The position numbers and the translations under genes were made by a program. This document shows positions 61,443-64,000 of a stretch of 64,000 nucleotides of DNA, piece by piece. The notes beneath the pieces are model-generated. The model did not search any database. It saw only the letters and a list, made by a program, of their open reading frames with translations, and had not been told where the DNA came from. Location: positions 1-64,000 of the forward strand of contig JAAYUB010000017.1 in NCBI GenBank assembly GCA_012517875.1, in the 5' to 3' direction. Origin of the DNA: Acidobacteriota bacterium. GTDB taxonomy: Bacteria; Acidobacteriota; JAAYUB01. Positions within the stretch are counted from its first letter, which is position 1, and every line of letters starts with the position of its first letter.

Positions 61443-62480
61443 ATGCTGGAACTGTTTAAGCCCTACACCGAAGAACTGGTCAAGATCGTCATCCTGCTGG
61501 CTCTGGTCTCGCTGGCCATCGCCTACCTGACCTGGCTGGAGCGAAAGGTCATCGGGCACATCCAGTCGCGACTCGGCCCCATGCGGGTCGGCTGGCACGG
61601 CCTGCTCCAACCCATCGCCGACGGGATCAAGTTCATCATCAAGGAAGACATCATCCCGGCCAAGGCCGACCGGTTCGGCTTCATCCTGGCGCCCCTGCTG
61701 GCCTTCATCCCGGCGTTCATCGTCTTCGCCCTGATCCCCTTCGACGGCCCGCAGGCTTTCACCGTCGGCGGCCGGACCTACAGCGGCTACGTGGCCGACG
61801 TCGACATCGCGCTGCTGTTCGTCATGGCCATCACCTCCATCTGCGTGCTGGGCCTGATCGTGGGCGGCTGGGCCTCGAACAGCAAATACCCGCTGCTCGG
61901 CGCGCTCCGGTCGGTGGCCCAGCTGGTCAGTTACGAGATCCCCATGGGTCTGTCCGTCATGGGCGTTGTGCTGATGGCCGGCTCCCTGAGCCTCGTGCAG
62001 ATCGTACAGGCTCAGGAACGGCTCGGCTGGTGGTTCTTCCTGCCGCAGCTCGTGGGCTTCGTGATCTATTTCATCTGCGGCGTGGCCGAAACCAACCGCA
62101 ACCCCTTCGACCTGCCCGAAGCCGAGGCCGAACTGGTGGGCGGGTACCACACCGAGTACAGCGGCTTCCGCTTCGCCCTCTTCTTCCTGGCCGAGTACGC
62201 CAACATGATCACCATCTCGGCGGTGGCCGCCACCCTGTTCCTGGGCGGCTGGCTGATGCCGTTCCCCTCGTTGCTCGCGCCCTACCTGTCCTGGGTGCCG
62301 GGCATCGTGTGGTTCTCGCTCAAAGTGTTCGTCTTCCTCTTCCTGTATCTGTGGTTCCGGGGCACGTTTCCCCGGTACCGCTTCGATCAGCTGATGGGGA
62401 TCATGTGGAAGATCCTGCTGCCGGTCGCCATCGCCAACATCCTGGTCACCGCCGGGGTGATGCTGTATCTCAACCGATGA
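61443..62480 (+). CDS. nuoH: NADH-quinone oxidoreductase subunit H
   Basis: Membrane subunit that links the quinone site to the proton-pumping arm. The 345-residue product has about eight helices and the signatures WLERKVIGHIQSRLGPMRVG, LLQPIADGIKFIIKEDIIP, EIPMGLSVMG and AETNRNPFDLPEAEAELVGGYHTEYSGFRFALFFLAEY. GGGGAAACTG-type sequence precedes the ATG. It overlaps the frame of nuoI only at its stop. Confidence 0.97.
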   Translation: MLELFKPYTEELVKIVILLALVSLAIAYLTWLERKVIGHIQSRLGPMRVGWHGLLQPIADGIKFIIKEDIIPAKADRFGFILAPLLAFIPAFIVFALIPFDGPQAFTVGGRTYSGYVADVDIALLFVMAITSICVLGLIVGGWASNSKYPLLGALRSVAQLVSYEIPMGLSVMGVVLMAGSLSLVQIVQAQERLGWWFFLPQLVGFVIYFICGVAETNRNPFDLPEAEAELVGGYHTEYSGFRFALFFLAEYANMITISAVAATLFLGGWLMPFPSLLAPYLSWVPGIVWFSLKVFVFLFLYLWFRGTFPRYRFDQLMGIMWKILLPVAIANILVTAGVMLYLNR

Positions 62481-62497
62481 CCGGGAGGACGCGCGCC

Positions 62498-62956
62498 ATG
62501 ACTCCTGTCGCCCAGCTGGTCAAGAAGATCCTCTTTGTCGACCTGTTCCAGGGGCTGGCCATCACCATCCGGGAGATGTTCACCCCCGCGATCACCGAGC
62601 AGTATCCGCGGCGGCGCTCCCACGTGTACGAGCGGTTTCGGGGTGAACCGCGCATGGGCGTGGACGCCGATGGCAAGACGCTGTGCATCGCCTGCAACCT
62701 CTGTGCCCAGGTCTGCCCGGAGAACTGCATCACGGTGAAGCGGGAGAAGAATCCGGAGACGAAAAAATTCGAGCTGACCGGTTACGTGTTCGACATGCGG
62801 CGGTGCATGTTCTGCGGCTTCTGCGAGGAGATCTGCCCCACCAACTGCATTCAGTTGACCCCCGCTTACGAGTTGGCCCGATACGATGTCCGGGACTTCG
62901 TCCTGGAGCTGCCGGCACTGGAGCGGGGCATGGACAAGACCCACTATCGGAAGTGA
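62498..62956 (+). CDS. nuoI: NADH-quinone oxidoreductase subunit I
   Basis: Carries the two [4Fe-4S] clusters N6a and N6b. The 152-residue product has two motifs, CIACNLCAQVCPENC and CMFCGFCEEICPTNC, and an N-terminal amphipathic region (VKKILFVDLFQGLAITIREMF). ATG at 62498 is chosen because GGGAGG lies nine bases before it; an ATG at 62477, overlapping the nuoH stop, would add seven residues. Confidence 0.96.
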   Translation: MTPVAQLVKKILFVDLFQGLAITIREMFTPAITEQYPRRRSHVYERFRGEPRMGVDADGKTLCIACNLCAQVCPENCITVKREKNPETKKFELTGYVFDMRRCMFCGFCEEICPTNCIQLTPAYELARYDVRDFVLELPALERGMDKTHYRK

Positions 62957-62966
62957 AGGGAGCGCC

Positions 62967-63491
62967 ATGGAAACGCTAATTTTCTGGAGCCTGAGCGGAC
63001 TGATCGTGCTGTTCGCCCTGCTGGTGATCAGCGCCAAGAATCCGGTCCACAGCGCCATCTTCCTGGTGGGCACCCTGTTGTTCATGGCCGGGCTCTACAT
63101 CCTCCTCGACGCGGAGTTCATCGTCGGCGTGCAGGTCATTGTCTACGTGGGCGGAATTACCGTGCTGTACCTGTTCGTGATCTCGCTCATCGTCCTCAAG
63201 CGCATCCCGCTGGAAAGCACCTTGAACCGGCAGTGGCCGGCGGCGGTCATCGCCGGCCTCGCGGTGATGGTGGAAGTGGCGTTCTTCCTCCTGAAGGGCG
63301 ACCTGTTCTTCCAGGTGTTCGAGAAGAAAAAAATGATCTACGGCACCGGCGAAACGGCGGCTATCGGCCGGGCCCTCTACGGGCCTTACGTCTTCCCCTT
63401 CGAGATCGCCACCGTGTTGCTGCTGCTGGCCATCATCGGCGCCGTGCTCATGAGTCGGAAGCCGGAGCGCGATCAGACCCCGGAGTCATAA
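62967..63491 (+). CDS. nuoJ: NADH-quinone oxidoreductase subunit J
   Basis: Membrane subunit with five predicted helices. The 174-residue product has [51 protein letters not shown], including the NuoJ pi-bulge helix 3 region. AAGGGAG precedes the ATG. It lies three bases before nuoK. Confidence 0.95.
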   Translation: METLIFWSLSGLIVLFALLVISAKNPVHSAIFLVGTLLFMAGLYILLDAEFIVGVQVIVYVGGITVLYLFVISLIVLKRIPLESTLNRQWPAAVIAGLAVMVEVAFFLLKGDLFFQVFEKKKMIYGTGETAAIGRALYGPYVFPFEIATVLLLLAIIGAVLMSRKPERDQTPES

Positions 63492-63493
63492 TC

Positions 63494-63793
63494 ATGGAGA
63501 TCTACAATTTTCTTGCCGTCAGCACCATCGTGTTCACCATCGGCCTGATCGGCGTGCTGGTGCGGCGCAACATCATGATCATTCTCATGTCGCTGGAGCT
63601 GATGCTCAACGCGGTCAACCTCAACCTGGTGGCGTTCTCGCGGCTGTGGGGCGGCGTGGTGGGCCACGTCTTCGTCATCTTCGTGATCACGGTGGCGGCG
63701 GCCGAGGCCGCAGTGGGCCTGGCCATCGTCATCGCCGTTTACCGGCACCGCGAGTCCATCAACATCGACGACATGAACCTGCTGAAATGGTGA
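63494..63793 (+). CDS. nuoK: NADH-quinone oxidoreductase subunit K
   Basis: Three-helix subunit related to MrpC. The 99-residue product has [35 protein letters not shown], with the two conserved glutamates (SLELMLN and [11 protein letters not shown]) used in proton transfer. Length equals the family norm. Confidence 0.97.
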   Translation: MEIYNFLAVSTIVFTIGLIGVLVRRNIMIILMSLELMLNAVNLNLVAFSRLWGGVVGHVFVIFVITVAAAEAAVGLAIVIAVYRHRESINIDDMNLLKW

Positions 63794-63818
63794 TCACCCT
63801 GGAGGCGGAGCTACCCAC

Positions 63819-64000
63819 ATGAATGGTCCCATTCCCTACTTGTGGCTCATTCCCCTGCTGCCCCTGGCCGGCTTTGCGGTGAACGGGCTGTACGGGCTGA
63901 TCACCCAGCGGGTCTGGGGGCGCAAGCCGAACCGTTACCTCGTCGCCACCCTGGCCTGCGGGCTGGTGCTGGCGACATTCCTGCTCGGCCTTGCCGCCTG
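63819..64000 (+). CDS. nuoL: NADH-quinone oxidoreductase subunit L (5' part, cut by window edge)
   Basis: Start of the large antiporter-like subunit. About 60 codons are in the window: YLWLIPLLPLAGFAVNGLYGLITQRVWGRKPNRYL, followed by the second helix. The N-terminal LIPLLPLAGF is typical of NuoL. GGAGGCGGAG precedes the ATG. The rest of the gene, and presumably nuoM and nuoN, lie beyond the window. Confidence 0.9.
   Translation, partial: MNGPIPYLWLIPLLPLAGFAVNGLYGLITQRVWGRKPNRYLVATLACGLVLATFLLGLAA

Overview
The window is a gene-dense, high-GC (roughly 60-65% by eye) chromosomal segment with short intergenic gaps and no tRNA, rRNA, CRISPR array or insertion sequence that I could find. The gene set suggests a Gram-negative, didermic bacterium: an outer-membrane beta-barrel protein, AmpG, GmhA, the dTDP-rhamnose genes and an MreBCD/RodA/PBP2 elongasome. 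The complete bacillithiol pathway, the nifU-nifS pair, the aroD-aroE fusion and the B12-binding radical SAM gene beside rodA would fit an Acidobacteriota-like lineage. That is an inference from gene content, not a phylogenetic result.

Layout. 1-5.6 kb (minus): groEL (cut by the window edge), groES, and the bacillithiol operon bshC-bshB1-bshA. 5.7-8.1 kb (plus): a helical-repeat protein and a membrane sensor histidine kinase. 8.1-11.4 kb (minus): a small orphan protein, an AmpG-type muropeptide permease and a beta-barrel protein. 11.6-12.5 kb: a GNAT-like protein. 12.5-15.7 kb (minus): rfbA-rfbC-rfbD-rfbB. 16-23.6 kb (plus): mazG, a zinc-ribbon protein, gmhA, a secreted double cyclophilin, proline dehydrogenase, pyrH and a PcrA/UvrD helicase. 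23.7-26.3 kb (minus): nifU-nifS and an FmdB-type zinc-ribbon protein. 26.5-28 kb (plus): an aroD-aroE fusion, overlapping tail-to-tail with a B12-binding radical SAM/DUF2344 fusion. 30.7-38.6 kb (minus): one cell-shape operon reading FecR-domain protein, GGDEF protein, mreB, mreC, mreD, mrdA and rodA; mrdA carries an in-frame amber codon. 38.8-42.5 kb: a sulfate-activation cluster in which cysC is intact, but sat and an alkaline-phosphatase-fold hydrolase are broken by frameshifts and stops. 42.6-43.5 kb: a class II aldolase with a tail resembling a bacterial microcompartment targeting peptide. 43.6-48.2 kb: an ECF sigma/anti-sigma pair, a nitroreductase, and panB-panC with a DUF2520 Rossmann protein.

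48.2-58.7 kb is the most unusual region. A colinear run encodes a PP2C phosphatase, a small unknown protein, a TPR protein of secretion-chaperone size, a FliA-like sigma factor, a FliG-like protein, a FliH/SctL stator protein, a membrane protein with two FHA domains and a TPR-rich far side, an exported TPR protein and a tail-anchored double-FHA protein. A helix-hairpin-helix protein lies on the other strand. These look like the cytoplasmic platform and inner-ring parts of a type III secretion or flagellar machine, but no export gate, ATPase, needle, secretin or flagellin gene is present. I regard this as the candidate undescribed system.

58.8-64 kb (plus): a complex I operon, nuoA-B-C-D-H-I-J-K-L (nuoL cut by the window edge), without nuoE, nuoF and nuoG in their usual place between nuoD and nuoH. 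Several sigma70-like promoters are proposed by eye from hexamer matches and spacing; none has been tested.
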